Shown here piece by piece: positions 18,322 to 26,078 of a DNA stretch of 64,000 nucleotides. Position 1 is the stretch's first letter. Every line of letters starts with the position of its first letter. The notes beneath the pieces were generated by a model, which ran no database searches, was not told the origin of the DNA, and saw only the letters and a program-made list of their open reading frames with translations. The DNA is from Eubacteriaceae bacterium. Lineage in GTDB: Bacteria; Bacillota; Clostridia; Peptostreptococcales; Anaerovoracaceae. The translations under genes were made by a program, and so were the position numbers. The stretch lies in contig CABIXY010000002.1 of assembly GCA_902362805.1 (NCBI GenBank), forward strand, positions 62,001 through 126,000, given 5' to 3'.

Positions 18322-19164
18322 ATGGAAAAGTTTACTGTTACACAGGCTGAGCGAATCGGCGAGCTGAATGGCACTGCAGAAGACATCAATATGGAGTTTG
18401 AGACCACAGAAGAGCGGGATCAGACTTTCAGAAAGATGGAAAAAGAGATGGTCCGGGAGAGCCGCAAAAGAATCAAAGAGCTTCTGGATAGCAGACATAT
18501 CACTCGAAGCGTGGAAGTAGGTCGAACTCTGGAGCAGTGGCTCATGGGCGAAGGCTATACCAAAGTGGTGACGCCGACCATCATCACCCGTGATATGCTG
18601 GCGAAAATGACCATCGACGAGTTTCATCACCTTTCAGAACAGGTTTTCTGGCTGGACAAGAAAAGATGTCTGCGCCCGATGTTGGCGCCAAATCTTTACG
18701 TCGTAATGAGGGAACTGAAGAGAATTACCAACGAACCAGTAAAAATCTTTGAAATCGGTTCCTGTTTTAGAAAAGAATCTCAAGGTGCACAACACATGAA
18801 CGAGTTTACTATGCTCAACTGCGTGGAACTTGCCGCCGTTAAGGATGGCGACCAGGTGGAAGAACTGAAGCGTCTCGCTCATGCTGCGATGCAGGCTCTT
18901 GGAGTACCGGAAGAAGAATACGAGCTGGTTGTAGAGGATTCTACCGTCTACGGCAGCACAGTGGATATAGAAATCAATGGCATGGAAGTGGCATCCGGCT
19001 CTTACGGACCGCATTTCCTGGATGCCCAGTGGGGGGTCTTTGATACCTGGGTCGGTATCGGCTTTGGCATCGAGCGTCTGACCATGGCTCTCAGCAAGAG
19101 CAAGACCATCAAACGCTACGGTAAGAGTATCACCTTTATCGATGGGCAGCCACTGAATATTTAA
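18322..19164 (+). CDS. pylSc: Pyrrolysyl-tRNA synthetase catalytic domain PylSc
   Basis: A 280-residue class II synthetase core. Motif 2 is visible as FEIGSCFRKESQGAQHMNEF and motif 3 as GIGFGIERL. Residues lining the Pyl pocket of Methanosarcina PylS have counterparts in APNLYVVM, MLN, STVYGS and TWVGIG. The N-terminal tRNA-binding domain of archaeal PylS is absent here and is encoded separately at 21343, the split arrangement known in bacteria. AGGAGGTG precedes the ATG. Confidence 0.95.
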   Translation: MEKFTVTQAERIGELNGTAEDINMEFETTEERDQTFRKMEKEMVRESRKRIKELLDSRHITRSVEVGRTLEQWLMGEGYTKVVTPTIITRDMLAKMTIDEFHHLSEQVFWLDKKRCLRPMLAPNLYVVMRELKRITNEPVKIFEIGSCFRKESQGAQHMNEFTMLNCVELAAVKDGDQVEELKRLAHAAMQALGVPEEEYELVVEDSTVYGSTVDIEINGMEVASGSYGPHFLDAQWGVFDTWVGIGFGIERLTMALSKSKTIKRYGKSITFIDGQPLNI

Positions 19165-19189
19165 CCTTGGAAAGAAAAGAGGGGTTATC

Positions 19190-20002
19190 ATGACACGACT
19201 GAAGACGGAATGGGTAGAATATATGATTGATGGCATGACCTCCTACAATCAGGTGCTGAAACAGAAAATCGGCGTCGATCTGGCGGGACTGGCGATGCGA
19301 ACCTTTCATATGAGCGGGGCAGACTTTGACCGAGCTAGAAATTGCAACAGAGTTGCAGTCGTTCCCATTACGCAGGGCGAGGGAATCATAGGCAGTTTCA
19401 GTGAATCTGTCGCTGCTATCGTTGAATCCATGGGATTTCGTGTGGATGTCATGCCTCATACCGATGTAGACGGCATCTACGACGGATATCAGAGAGGGTG
19501 CAATCTCTTCTTCTTTGCAGACGACATCAGATATCTGGCATTGAATACGAAAACAAATAAAGCTTCTGACAACAATTATGCCACAGCACTGGGTTTTATT
19601 GAAGTGCTGACGGCTTTGATGGAGAGACACGGCAAGGATATTGCCAAAGAGAAAATTCTCCAGATTGGTCACGGAATTGTCGGCAGAGAAGCTGTTCAAA
19701 TCCTTAAGCAGCGAGGGGTGGATTTTGATATCTATGACAAAGATCCACAGGCTCTAGCCGGACTTTCTCATAAAAAATTAACAGGGAAAGAAGAAATTAA
19801 GGATTATAGATATATATTAGATTTTACCAATGAAGGCGGATGGCTGAAAGATGCGTATCTGGCGGATGCGATTCTCTATGCCAGCCCCGGCGTTCCATAT
19901 TCTATGGACGAAGTGGCGGAAAGCCGCTTTGAGGACAGAGCGGTTCACGATAACCTGGAAATAGGTACGGCCATTATGCTGGGAGAAGCCCTTCAGATTT
20001 AA
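19190..20002 (+). CDS. pylD: Pyrrolysine synthase PylD
   Basis: A 270-residue dehydrogenase that oxidises and cyclises methylornithyl-lysine to pyrrolysine. The NAD-binding motif is visible as GHGIVGREAV near residue 163. The preceding segment with DDIRYLALN and NNYATALGF is typical of PylD. It follows pylSc by 25 bp and precedes tRNA-Pyl. Confidence 0.94.
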   Translation: MTRLKTEWVEYMIDGMTSYNQVLKQKIGVDLAGLAMRTFHMSGADFDRARNCNRVAVVPITQGEGIIGSFSESVAAIVESMGFRVDVMPHTDVDGIYDGYQRGCNLFFFADDIRYLALNTKTNKASDNNYATALGFIEVLTALMERHGKDIAKEKILQIGHGIVGREAVQILKQRGVDFDIYDKDPQALAGLSHKKLTGKEEIKDYRYILDFTNEGGWLKDAYLADAILYASPGVPYSMDEVAESRFEDRAVHDNLEIGTAIMLGEALQI

Positions 20003-20050
20003 ATATACGACGAGTTCCAATCTGGCTGAAGCCAGGGAACTCCGGCATAA

Positions 20051-20090
20051 ATTCTGTCAAGCAAAAGACCAAAGGCTCTTTGGACAGAAT
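20051..20090 (+). repeat. ATTCTGTC/GACAGAAT hairpin upstream of tRNA-Pyl
   Basis: ATTCTGTC (20051-20058) pairs with GACAGAAT (20083-20090), with a further inner stem of CAAAAGACC with GGCTCTTTG. It ends five bases before the tRNA. A related hairpin with the same GCATAAATTCTGTCAA left arm is at 43115-43158. It may help 5' processing of the tRNA or end pylD transcripts. Confidence 0.7.
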
Positions 20091-20095
20091 ATCAT

Positions 20096-20167
20096 GGGGT
20101 GCGGATCGTATGGATCACATAGACTCTAAATCTATGCAGCCGGGTGAGACTCCCGGGCACCTCGCCA
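20096..20167 (+). tRNA. pylT: tRNA-Pyl, anticodon CTA
   Basis: Acceptor stem GGGGTGC pairs with GCACCTC, the discriminator is G and CCA is encoded at 20165-20167. The D-arm is GATC-GTATG-GATC, the anticodon arm is ATAGA-CTCTAAA-TCTAT with CTA at 20126-20128, and the T-arm is CCGGG-TGAGACT-CCCGG. The very small D-loop and the loop CTCTAAA are hallmarks of tRNA-Pyl. It decodes UAG in mttB and mtbB. Its 3' CCA is also the first three bases of the next hairpin (20165-20201). Confidence 0.95.
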
Positions 20168-20323
20168 TTCCACCCCAAACTTGTTTGGCTAGGTGGAATG
20201 GACAGCGAAAGGAGCAAACCGGATGTAGGTTTGCGACTGGAGGAGTCCGGCTTGCCGGACGTTGCCATTTTTTCTTTTTATAACATAGGAAATATCGTCC
20301 AAAGGACGTATTTCCGTATGTTT
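20165..20323 (+). repeat. Multi-hairpin non-coding element behind tRNA-Pyl
   Basis: Consecutive perfect stems are CCATTCCACC/GGTGGAATGG (20165-20201) with inner CCAAAC/GTTTGG, GCAAACC/GGTTTGC (20214-20234), GTCCGGC/GCCGGAC (20245-20260), and an ACATAGGAAATA-type palindrome (20283-20321). The single-stranded linkers GACAGCGAAAGGAGC and GACTGGAGGAG are shared with the insertion at 3718-3901, while the hairpin stems differ in sequence. Conserved linkers with variable stems are what a structured RNA or a structured mobile repeat would show. I do not recognise a known RNA family. Confidence 0.6.
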
Positions 20324-20366
20324 CAAAGAACGTACCTTGCGAAGAGTCGCCCCTTGTGGGCGACAT

Positions 20367-20408
20367 GTGGAAATAGGAATCTTGGATTCCGTCATTTCCA
20401 CGTTTTTT
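20367..20408 (+). terminator. Intrinsic terminator directly before the cobW-like gene (attenuator candidate)
   Basis: GTGGAAAT pairs with ATTTCCAC and inner GGAATC with GATTCC, followed by GTTTTTT. The run ends only three bases before the AGGAGG of the next gene. A terminator this close to a start suggests that expression of cobW-pylSn is set by readthrough or by an alternative fold of the upstream hairpins. Confidence 0.7.
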
Positions 20409-20423
20409 ACAGGAGGTAATCTT

Positions 20424-21341
20424 ATGATTCAGATTGTATTGCTCAGCGGATTTTTAGGCGCCGGCAAGACGACTTTGATGCAGCGCTTGCTGGACACCTA
20501 TAAGGACCACAAGATTGGCGTCATCATCAATGAATTTGGAGAAATCAATATAGATGCAAAGCTGGTCAGCCGCGACGGCATCGACATCGCAGAGTTGTCC
20601 AACGGCTCTATTTTTTGTGCCTGCATCAAAGACAAGTTTGTAGACGGACTGATTGCCATGGCCAAGACAGATATCGAATATCTCTTTATTGAGGCATCAG
20701 GACTGGCGGATCCTTCAAACATGGGGGATATTGTCTCTGGCATCAAAAAAGATACCGGCGATAATTTACTGATCAAAGGTTCCATCTGCGTTGCAGATGG
20801 CGTCAGCTTCTTGGAGCTGGCGGACGTGCTCCCAGCCTTGGAACGGCAGGTGAAACACGCCAATGCGGTCATCGTCAACAAGATGGATCTGATTGACGAT
20901 GAGACTTTTAAGGAAATATCTCAGAAGGTGGCCGAAATCAATCCGGCCGTAAAAATCTATGCTGCGACCCACTGCAACGTAGATATCAAGAACATCGTGG
21001 ATCATTTTGCCCCGGCTGTCGCTGGCAGTGAGGAAACGACCAACACCTACGAGAGCAGGCCGACGACCTTTATCGTCAGAGGTGACGAACCGGTGGAAAA
21101 AGAAAAGCTGATTGCTTTCATCGAATCCATCGCCGATAGCAGCTACAGAATCAAAGGCTTTGCTAAGACTATAGAGGAAGGTACTGTTGAAGTCAGCGGT
21201 GTGGTGAACAACTTGATTATAACGCCTTGGGAGACGGAGGAGAACACAGAAATCGTAGTCATTTCTTCTGTCGGAATCAAAATGCTCAGTCTGATTACAG
21301 CAAACGCAGAGAAAATTCTGGAAGGAAGGTTCTATATTTAA
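20424..21341 (+). CDS. CobW/HypB/UreG-family (G3E) GTPase
   Basis: A 305-residue P-loop GTPase with Walker A GFLGAGKTT at residues 9-17, the CobW-type metal motif as CAC in SIFCACIKDKF, and the base-recognition motif NKMD. The family inserts or delivers metals (Zn, Co, Ni) to enzymes. Being between tRNA-Pyl and pylSn, a role in cobalt delivery to corrinoid proteins or in their activation is plausible but unproven. ATG at 20424 follows AGGAGG; the gene abuts pylSn with one base between. Confidence 0.8.
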   Translation: MIQIVLLSGFLGAGKTTLMQRLLDTYKDHKIGVIINEFGEINIDAKLVSRDGIDIAELSNGSIFCACIKDKFVDGLIAMAKTDIEYLFIEASGLADPSNMGDIVSGIKKDTGDNLLIKGSICVADGVSFLELADVLPALERQVKHANAVIVNKMDLIDDETFKEISQKVAEINPAVKIYAATHCNVDIKNIVDHFAPAVAGSEETTNTYESRPTTFIVRGDEPVEKEKLIAFIESIADSSYRIKGFAKTIEEGTVEVSGVVNNLIITPWETEENTEIVVISSVGIKMLSLITANAEKILEGRFYI

Positions 21342-21342
21342 G

Positions 21343-21669
21343 ATGGCTGATGATAAGAAGCGGTATTATAGAAAAAACGTAGAACTATTTGTTCTGCTGG
21401 ATAAGATGAAATTATGGCCTGCCAGAAGCGGACTTCTTCATGGCATCAAAACCATTGAAGAACATGGAAAGTATGCAGTCATTACCACCCACTGCGGGAA
21501 AACTCTGCGAATCTATAATTCGAGAAATTCCAGAGCTGCCAGGTGGCTTCGGAACAAGTGGGCTGTGAAGCCCTGCAAGCAGTGTCGCGTACCAGAGTGG
21601 AAGTTAGAAAAATACTCAAAGACGTTTTTTGATTCCCATTATGGCAGCGATTTGATTCACAAACAGTGA
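21343..21669 (+). CDS. pylSn: Pyrrolysyl-tRNA synthetase N-terminal tRNA-binding domain PylSn
   Basis: A 108-residue basic protein beginning MADDKKRYYRKNVELFVLLD. It contains LHGIKTIE, THCGK and the strongly conserved NSRNSRAARWLRNKW, followed by KPCKQCRVPEWKLEKY. These are the landmarks of the separately encoded PylSn of bacteria such as Desulfitobacterium. It binds the compact tRNA-Pyl core and supplies specificity to PylSc. It is separated from pylSc by pylD, pylT and the GTPase gene, unlike the usual end-of-cluster order after pylD. Confidence 0.92.
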   Translation: MADDKKRYYRKNVELFVLLDKMKLWPARSGLLHGIKTIEEHGKYAVITTHCGKTLRIYNSRNSRAARWLRNKWAVKPCKQCRVPEWKLEKYSKTFFDSHYGSDLIHKQ

Positions 21670-21684
21670 TGTGAGGAGAGAAAT

Positions 21685-22059
21685 ATGTATATTGATATGG
21701 ACTGCCCCTGCCAGGGTAAAAATTTAGATAAACTGCTGCAGCCCTTGATTTTGTGCATCTTGGCCAGAGGCGGAGACTTGCACGGCTTTGCAATCATCAA
21801 AGAAATCGCCAAAGTTCCGCGATTTGAAGATAAGGTGCCAGATGCCACCGGTGTATACAGATATCTGAAAAAGATGGAAGGATCAGGATTGCTGACTTCC
21901 AAATGGGAACTGGACGAGGAAGACGACGCTGGAAAACCGAAAAGAGTATTCAGCATCACCCCGCAAGGGAAAGGCTGCCTGGCCAATTGGTCCCTAGCTT
22001 TGGTAGATTATGAAAATTATATTCACCAATTAGTGGAAATGATTAACGAATCAGTGTAA
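21685..22059 (+). CDS. PadR-family transcriptional regulator
   Basis: A 124-residue winged-helix protein. LDKLLQPLILCILARGGDLHGFAI and TGVYRYLKKMEGSGLLTSKWE are the PadR DNA-binding elements. The N-terminus has a CPC motif (MDCPCQGKN) that could sense a metal or thiol. It lies 15 bp after pylSn on the same strand and before a lysine exporter, so it probably controls one or both. Confidence 0.8.
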   Translation: MYIDMDCPCQGKNLDKLLQPLILCILARGGDLHGFAIIKEIAKVPRFEDKVPDATGVYRYLKKMEGSGLLTSKWELDEEDDAGKPKRVFSITPQGKGCLANWSLALVDYENYIHQLVEMINESV

Positions 22060-22136
22060 AATAAAAATATTGGACATGAAACCTGAGCGGATACAGATGT
22101 GTCCGCTTACTTTTTTAATTGAAGGGAAGTGAGAAT

Positions 22137-23129
22137 TTGGCTTACATCGCTTTGTATTGGAGCGCCATGGTAATTGGATATTATATCGGCAGTAAGAAAC
22201 GTGACCAGGGAGAGAGATTTCTAAAACTCACCGATGTAATCATGATGGCGTCTGTTTCTTTGCTGGTGTTTCTGATGGGAATTCGTATGGGCTCCAACGA
22301 AGAAGTCATCCGCAATCTGGGCACCATCGGCCTGCAGGCACTTTTGGCAACCGTGCTTTTGATGGCAGGGGCAGTGCTGTCTGTGACTGTGACGCGCAAG
22401 CTGCTGCACATCGATAAGTGGGGCAGGTTGGAAGGCCATGTCGCATGTAAAGAACCGGAAGAACTGGAACAGTACGTGAAACAGGAAGAAGAGGAAACGA
22501 AATCATCCAATCTGATGACCTGGTTAATTCTGATTTTCGTCGTCCTGGGTATTTTTGCAGGGTACTTTCTTGTGCGGGTGTACATCCCAGATGTAGACGG
22601 ATTCAACGAAAAAGCCGGCAATATCATGACAGCGGGGCTGACCCTGCTGCTGGGCGTGATCGGCTTTCAGATGGGACTTGCGGGTACAGTTGTCGAGCAG
22701 CTGAAGCTGATTGGCTTCCGAGTGCTGATCTTCCCTGTTTCTGTGCTGATCGGCACCGCCGTGATGGGAGTGCTGATCAGTCTGCTTCTGCCGCTGACAC
22801 TGCGAGAGAGTCTGGCCGTCAGCTTCGGTTTCGGCTGGTATACTTTCGCGCCTGTGGCAATTTCCAACGCGGGCCATGTCATCGCCAGCGCAGTTTCTTT
22901 TATGCACAACGTATTTCGCGAGATGGGCGGCATCGTATTGATTCCGCTTCTTGCCAAAAAAATCGGTTATATCGAGGTGACTAGTCTGCCAGGCGTTGCA
23001 GCCATGGATACCGGATTGACTTTGGTGGAGAAGGCCACACGGCCCGACATTATCGTCTATTCTTTCGCTATCGGGATGTCACAGAGTCTGCTGGTACCTC
23101 TTTTAGTACCACTAGTAATAGGAGCGTAA
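22137..23129 (+). CDS. LysO-family (DUF340) lysine exporter-like membrane protein
   Basis: About 330 residues, eight or more hydrophobic segments, with the two-part LysO architecture: a short N-terminal unit (LAYIALYWSAMVIGYYIG..FLMGIRMGS) and a longer C-terminal unit with VSFGFGWYTFAPVAISNAG. LysO (YbjE) exports L-lysine and its analogues. The start is taken as TTG at 22137, after AAGGGAAGTGAG; the TTG at 22119 lacks a site. Lysine is the only precursor of pyrrolysine, so its presence here may not be accidental. Confidence 0.75.
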   Translation: MAYIALYWSAMVIGYYIGSKKRDQGERFLKLTDVIMMASVSLLVFLMGIRMGSNEEVIRNLGTIGLQALLATVLLMAGAVLSVTVTRKLLHIDKWGRLEGHVACKEPEELEQYVKQEEEETKSSNLMTWLILIFVVLGIFAGYFLVRVYIPDVDGFNEKAGNIMTAGLTLLLGVIGFQMGLAGTVVEQLKLIGFRVLIFPVSVLIGTAVMGVLISLLLPLTLRESLAVSFGFGWYTFAPVAISNAGHVIASAVSFMHNVFREMGGIVLIPLLAKKIGYIEVTSLPGVAAMDTGLTLVEKATRPDIIVYSFAIGMSQSLLVPLLVPLVIGA

Positions 23130-23134
23130 CACAT

Positions 23135-23950
23135 ATGAAAAGATTTACAGGCAGCGGCGATTATGTCGCATCAAAAGAGTTAATGAATGCGGTCAATGTA
23201 GCAATCGCCTTAGAGAAACCTTTGCTGATCAAAGGGGAGCCAGGCACCGGCAAGACGATGCTGGCGGAGGCCATCGCTGATGCACTGCAGATGAATTTGA
23301 TTATCTGGGGTATCAAATCAACAACAAAGGCACAGGAAGGCCTGTACGTTTATGATACAGTGCAGAGACTTTACGACAGCCAGTTCGCAGAGGGTGACGT
23401 TTCTGATATTAAACGATATATCAAATTGGGCAAGCTAGGCGAAGCATTTACCTCGCAGGAACAGGTGGTCCTGCTCATCGACGAGATTGATAAGGCGGAT
23501 TTGGAGTTTCCCAACGATTTGCTCTGGGAATTGGACAAAATGGAATTCTATATCAATGAAACGAAGGAAACCGTCAAAACGAAACATCGTCCGATTGTCA
23601 TCATCACCTCCAATGCGGAAAAGGAACTGCCGGATGCATTTTTGCGCCGCTGTATCTTCCATTATATCGAGTTCCCTGACCGGGAGAAGATGGAAGACAT
23701 CATCAAAGTCCACTACGGAGAGATTGAGAAAAAATTGGCAGCTGTTGCCATGAACGCTTTTTATGCGATCAGAGGGATGCGCCAGATTCAAAAAAAACCT
23801 AGCACGTCAGAACTTCTCGACTGGATTCAGGCGCTGCGTATCAGCGGTGTCGATGTGAAGAAGATTGAGGAACAGATTCCCTATATCGGTGTTCTGCTCA
23901 AGAAAAACCAGGACATCGATACGGTCAGAGAATATCGTCGAGGAATGTAA
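23135..23950 (+). CDS. MoxR-type AAA+ ATPase
   Basis: A 271-residue AAA+ protein with Walker A GEPGTGKTM at about residues 36-44, Walker B LLIDEIDKAD, and sensor segments SNAEKELPDAFLRRC. MoxR ATPases pair with VWA proteins to insert metal cofactors or remodel enzymes. The partner follows at once at 23952, one base after this stop. Its client is unknown; a corrinoid or metal enzyme from this island is possible. Confidence 0.85.
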   Translation: MKRFTGSGDYVASKELMNAVNVAIALEKPLLIKGEPGTGKTMLAEAIADALQMNLIIWGIKSTTKAQEGLYVYDTVQRLYDSQFAEGDVSDIKRYIKLGKLGEAFTSQEQVVLLIDEIDKADLEFPNDLLWELDKMEFYINETKETVKTKHRPIVIITSNAEKELPDAFLRRCIFHYIEFPDREKMEDIIKVHYGEIEKKLAAVAMNAFYAIRGMRQIQKKPSTSELLDWIQALRISGVDVKKIEEQIPYIGVLLKKNQDIDTVREYRRGM

Positions 23951-23951
23951 T

Positions 23952-25142
23952 ATGTTTATTGATTTCTTTTACCTGCTGAGGAGCAAAGGACTTTCTATTT
24001 CATTGGATGAATGGCTCTGCCTGATAGAGGCACTGGACAAGGGTCTGGCCATGAATTCTCTGATGGAATTTTATTACCTCTGCAGAAATGTCCTGGTCAA
24101 GACGGAAAGTGATTACGACAAGTTTGACATGGCCTTTGCTGAATACTTCCAGGGAATCCAGTCGGCAGATGACATACCCGAAGAACTTTGGAACTGGCTC
24201 AATGCCGATGAGCTGGAACGGGATATTGACGATAGGCCGGCCTGGGCCAAAGAGTACGATTTGGCGGAACTGATGCAGATGTTCAGGGAACGTCTGGCGG
24301 AGCAGACGGAGAAGCACGATGGCGGAAATTATTGGATCGGTACGGGAGGAACTTCTGCCATGGGTCACGGCGGATACAATCCGGCCGGCATCAGAGTGGG
24401 CGGTAATGGACGGCACCAGTCAGCAATCAAGGTGGCTGGCGAGCGAAACTTTAAGGATTTTCGCCAGGATACGGCCCTGGATACCCGCCAGTTTCAGATG
24501 GCATTCCGCAAGCTGCGGCAGTTTTCGACACGGGTAGAGACTGAGAAGACGGAGCTGGATATCGAGGGAACCATCGATGCCACCTGCAACAATGCCGGCA
24601 TGCTGAAGCTGGTCTATGAGAAGCCCCGCAAGAATACTGTGAAGCTGCTTTTGCTAATCGATTCTGACGGATCAATGGCACCTTACAGCAGCCTCTGCAA
24701 CCAGCTTTTTCAGGCAGTGCATCAGTCCACTCATTTGAAGGATCTGAAGACTTATTACTTCCATAACTGTATCTATGATTATCTGTTCACAGGACCTGCG
24801 TGCAGAAGAGGGGACTGGACCCCGACCGATTGGGTCTTTGGCAATCTGGACAGCGAATACAGGGTGATCTTCGTGGGGGATGGAGCCATGTCGCCCTATG
24901 AGCTGTTAGCTGTCGGCGGCAATCAGGACTGGTATGCTTATAACGAAGAACCAGGCGTTGCCTGGCTTCACAAATTTAGACAGAGATATAAGAAATGCAT
25001 CTGGCTCAACCCGATCAAAGAAGGGCGCTGGGACTGGACCTACGGCAGTCGGACCATCAATATGATCAGAGAGATCTTTCCGATGTTCGAGCTGACCTTA
25101 GACGGTTTGGACAAAGGAATTCAGAAGCTTTTGGTACGATAA
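23952..25142 (+). CDS. VWA-domain protein (CoxE-like), partner of the MoxR ATPase
   Basis: A 396-residue protein starting at ATG 23952 (MFIDFFYLLRSKGLSISLDEW). The C-terminal half is a von Willebrand A-type domain with a MIDAS-like DSDGSMAPYSS segment and GDGAMSPYEL. The central HDGGNYWIGTGGTSAMGHGGYNP stretch is typical of the CoxE/YehP-like group. It works with MoxR ATPases as a metal-dependent adaptor. It is the last gene before the terminator at 25150. Confidence 0.8.
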   Translation: MFIDFFYLLRSKGLSISLDEWLCLIEALDKGLAMNSLMEFYYLCRNVLVKTESDYDKFDMAFAEYFQGIQSADDIPEELWNWLNADELERDIDDRPAWAKEYDLAELMQMFRERLAEQTEKHDGGNYWIGTGGTSAMGHGGYNPAGIRVGGNGRHQSAIKVAGERNFKDFRQDTALDTRQFQMAFRKLRQFSTRVETEKTELDIEGTIDATCNNAGMLKLVYEKPRKNTVKLLLLIDSDGSMAPYSSLCNQLFQAVHQSTHLKDLKTYYFHNCIYDYLFTGPACRRGDWTPTDWVFGNLDSEYRVIFVGDGAMSPYELLAVGGNQDWYAYNEEPGVAWLHKFRQRYKKCIWLNPIKEGRWDWTYGSRTINMIREIFPMFELTLDGLDKGIQKLLVR

Positions 25143-25149
25143 GAACAAA

Positions 25150-25200
25150 CTGAAACAGCTGCCTCGCTGACGGAAAAATCCGCAGCTGGGCAGCTGTTAT
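25150..25200. terminator. Bidirectional terminator between the VWA gene and lexA
   Basis: AACAGCTGCC (from 25153) pairs with GGCAGCTGTT before TTATTTATT. The converging genes end on both sides. Confidence 0.7.
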
Positions 25201-25211
25201 TTATTGTATAT

Positions 25212-25862
25212 TTAGCTGAAATAGCGAAACACGCCTTTGACCTTGCCCAGGACTTTGACGTCCTTGACAATGATCGGACTCATGGTATCGTTCTCCGGCT
25301 GCAGTCTGATGTGACCGCCTTCGTTGTAAAAGGTCTTGACTGTGGCTTCGCTCTCAAAGCCGTCGATCATGGCTACGACAATTTCTCCATTGCGGGCTGT
25401 GTTCTGTTGTTCCACCAGAATGAGGTCGCCGTCCATAATGCCGACATTGATCATACTCTCTCCGCGAACGCGCAGCATAAAATTGTTTCCGGCGGCATAA
25501 CGGGCCGGCACCGGGAACGTATCTTCTACGTTCTGCTCCGCTAGGATCGGCGTTCCGGCAGCGACACGGCCGACAATAGGGATGTCGATGATGTCTTCTC
25601 TCTCTGCCGCATCTGCAGAAGCTGTCTCTGCGGATATGGACTCTTCCTCCATATCCACCACCATCAATGCTCTCGGTTTGGAAGGGTCCTTCTTGAGATA
25701 ACCCTGTTTGACCAGGCTCTCGATGTCCTTGTGCGCGGTGGATGTGGATTTGATGCCGATTGCTGTGCAGATTTCTCTGACGGTTGGAGGATAACCCTTG
25801 GTTTTGATCTCGTTCTTCATAAATGTCAATATTTTCTGTTCGCGTTCTTTTAAGTTAGCCAT
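25212..25862 (-). CDS. lexA: SOS repressor LexA
   Basis: A 216-residue protein of standard LexA layout: a winged-helix DNA-binding domain (TVREICTAIGIKSTSTAHKDIESL), a linker, and an S24 peptidase domain with the self-cleavage site AAGTPI (VGRVAAGTPI), catalytic Ser in GESMINVGI and catalytic Lys near GEIVVAMIDG. RecA-stimulated autocleavage relieves repression. A LexA-box-like sequence lies upstream at 25929-25953, which fits autoregulation. Confidence 0.95.
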   Translation of the reverse strand: MANLKEREQKILTFMKNEIKTKGYPPTVREICTAIGIKSTSTAHKDIESLVKQGYLKKDPSKPRALMVVDMEEESISAETASADAAEREDIIDIPIVGRVAAGTPILAEQNVEDTFPVPARYAAGNNFMLRVRGESMINVGIMDGDLILVEQQNTARNGEIVVAMIDGFESEATVKTFYNEGGHIRLQPENDTMSPIIVKDVKVLGKVKGVFRYFS

Positions 25863-25928
25863 ATCCTGTCGCTCCTCCTAATTTACCTCAATATTGTAAT
25901 CGGTCTCTGTTCGTAGTATATCATAAGG

Positions 25929-25953
25929 CGAACAAAAAGTAAACGTTTGTTCA
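25929..25953 (-). promoter_or_regulatory. LexA-box-like operator upstream of lexA
   Basis: On the minus strand TGAACAAACGTTTAC (25939-25953) closely fits the Gram-positive LexA box consensus CGAACRNRYGTTYC. A weaker half, CGAAC at 25929, lies beside it. The position is 67-91 bp from the lexA start. Confidence 0.6.
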
Positions 25954-26012
25954 TGAAATATACATGCTCTCCCTTTGAATTCTAAAAATTGACATAATTG
26001 GTTGATAAAAAA

Positions 26013-26042
26013 TTGACAGAGCTTTCCTTGATAATGTATAAT
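26013..26042 (+). promoter_or_regulatory. Sigma-A type promoter of the Mrp/Mbh-like operon
   Basis: TTGACA (26013-26018) and TATAAT (26037-26042) are both perfect consensus hexamers with an 18-bp spacer, 37 bp before the first start codon. Confidence 0.8.
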
Positions 26043-26078
26043 TATAGATAGAAATTATAATTGGGGGAGTTTTCGAAT

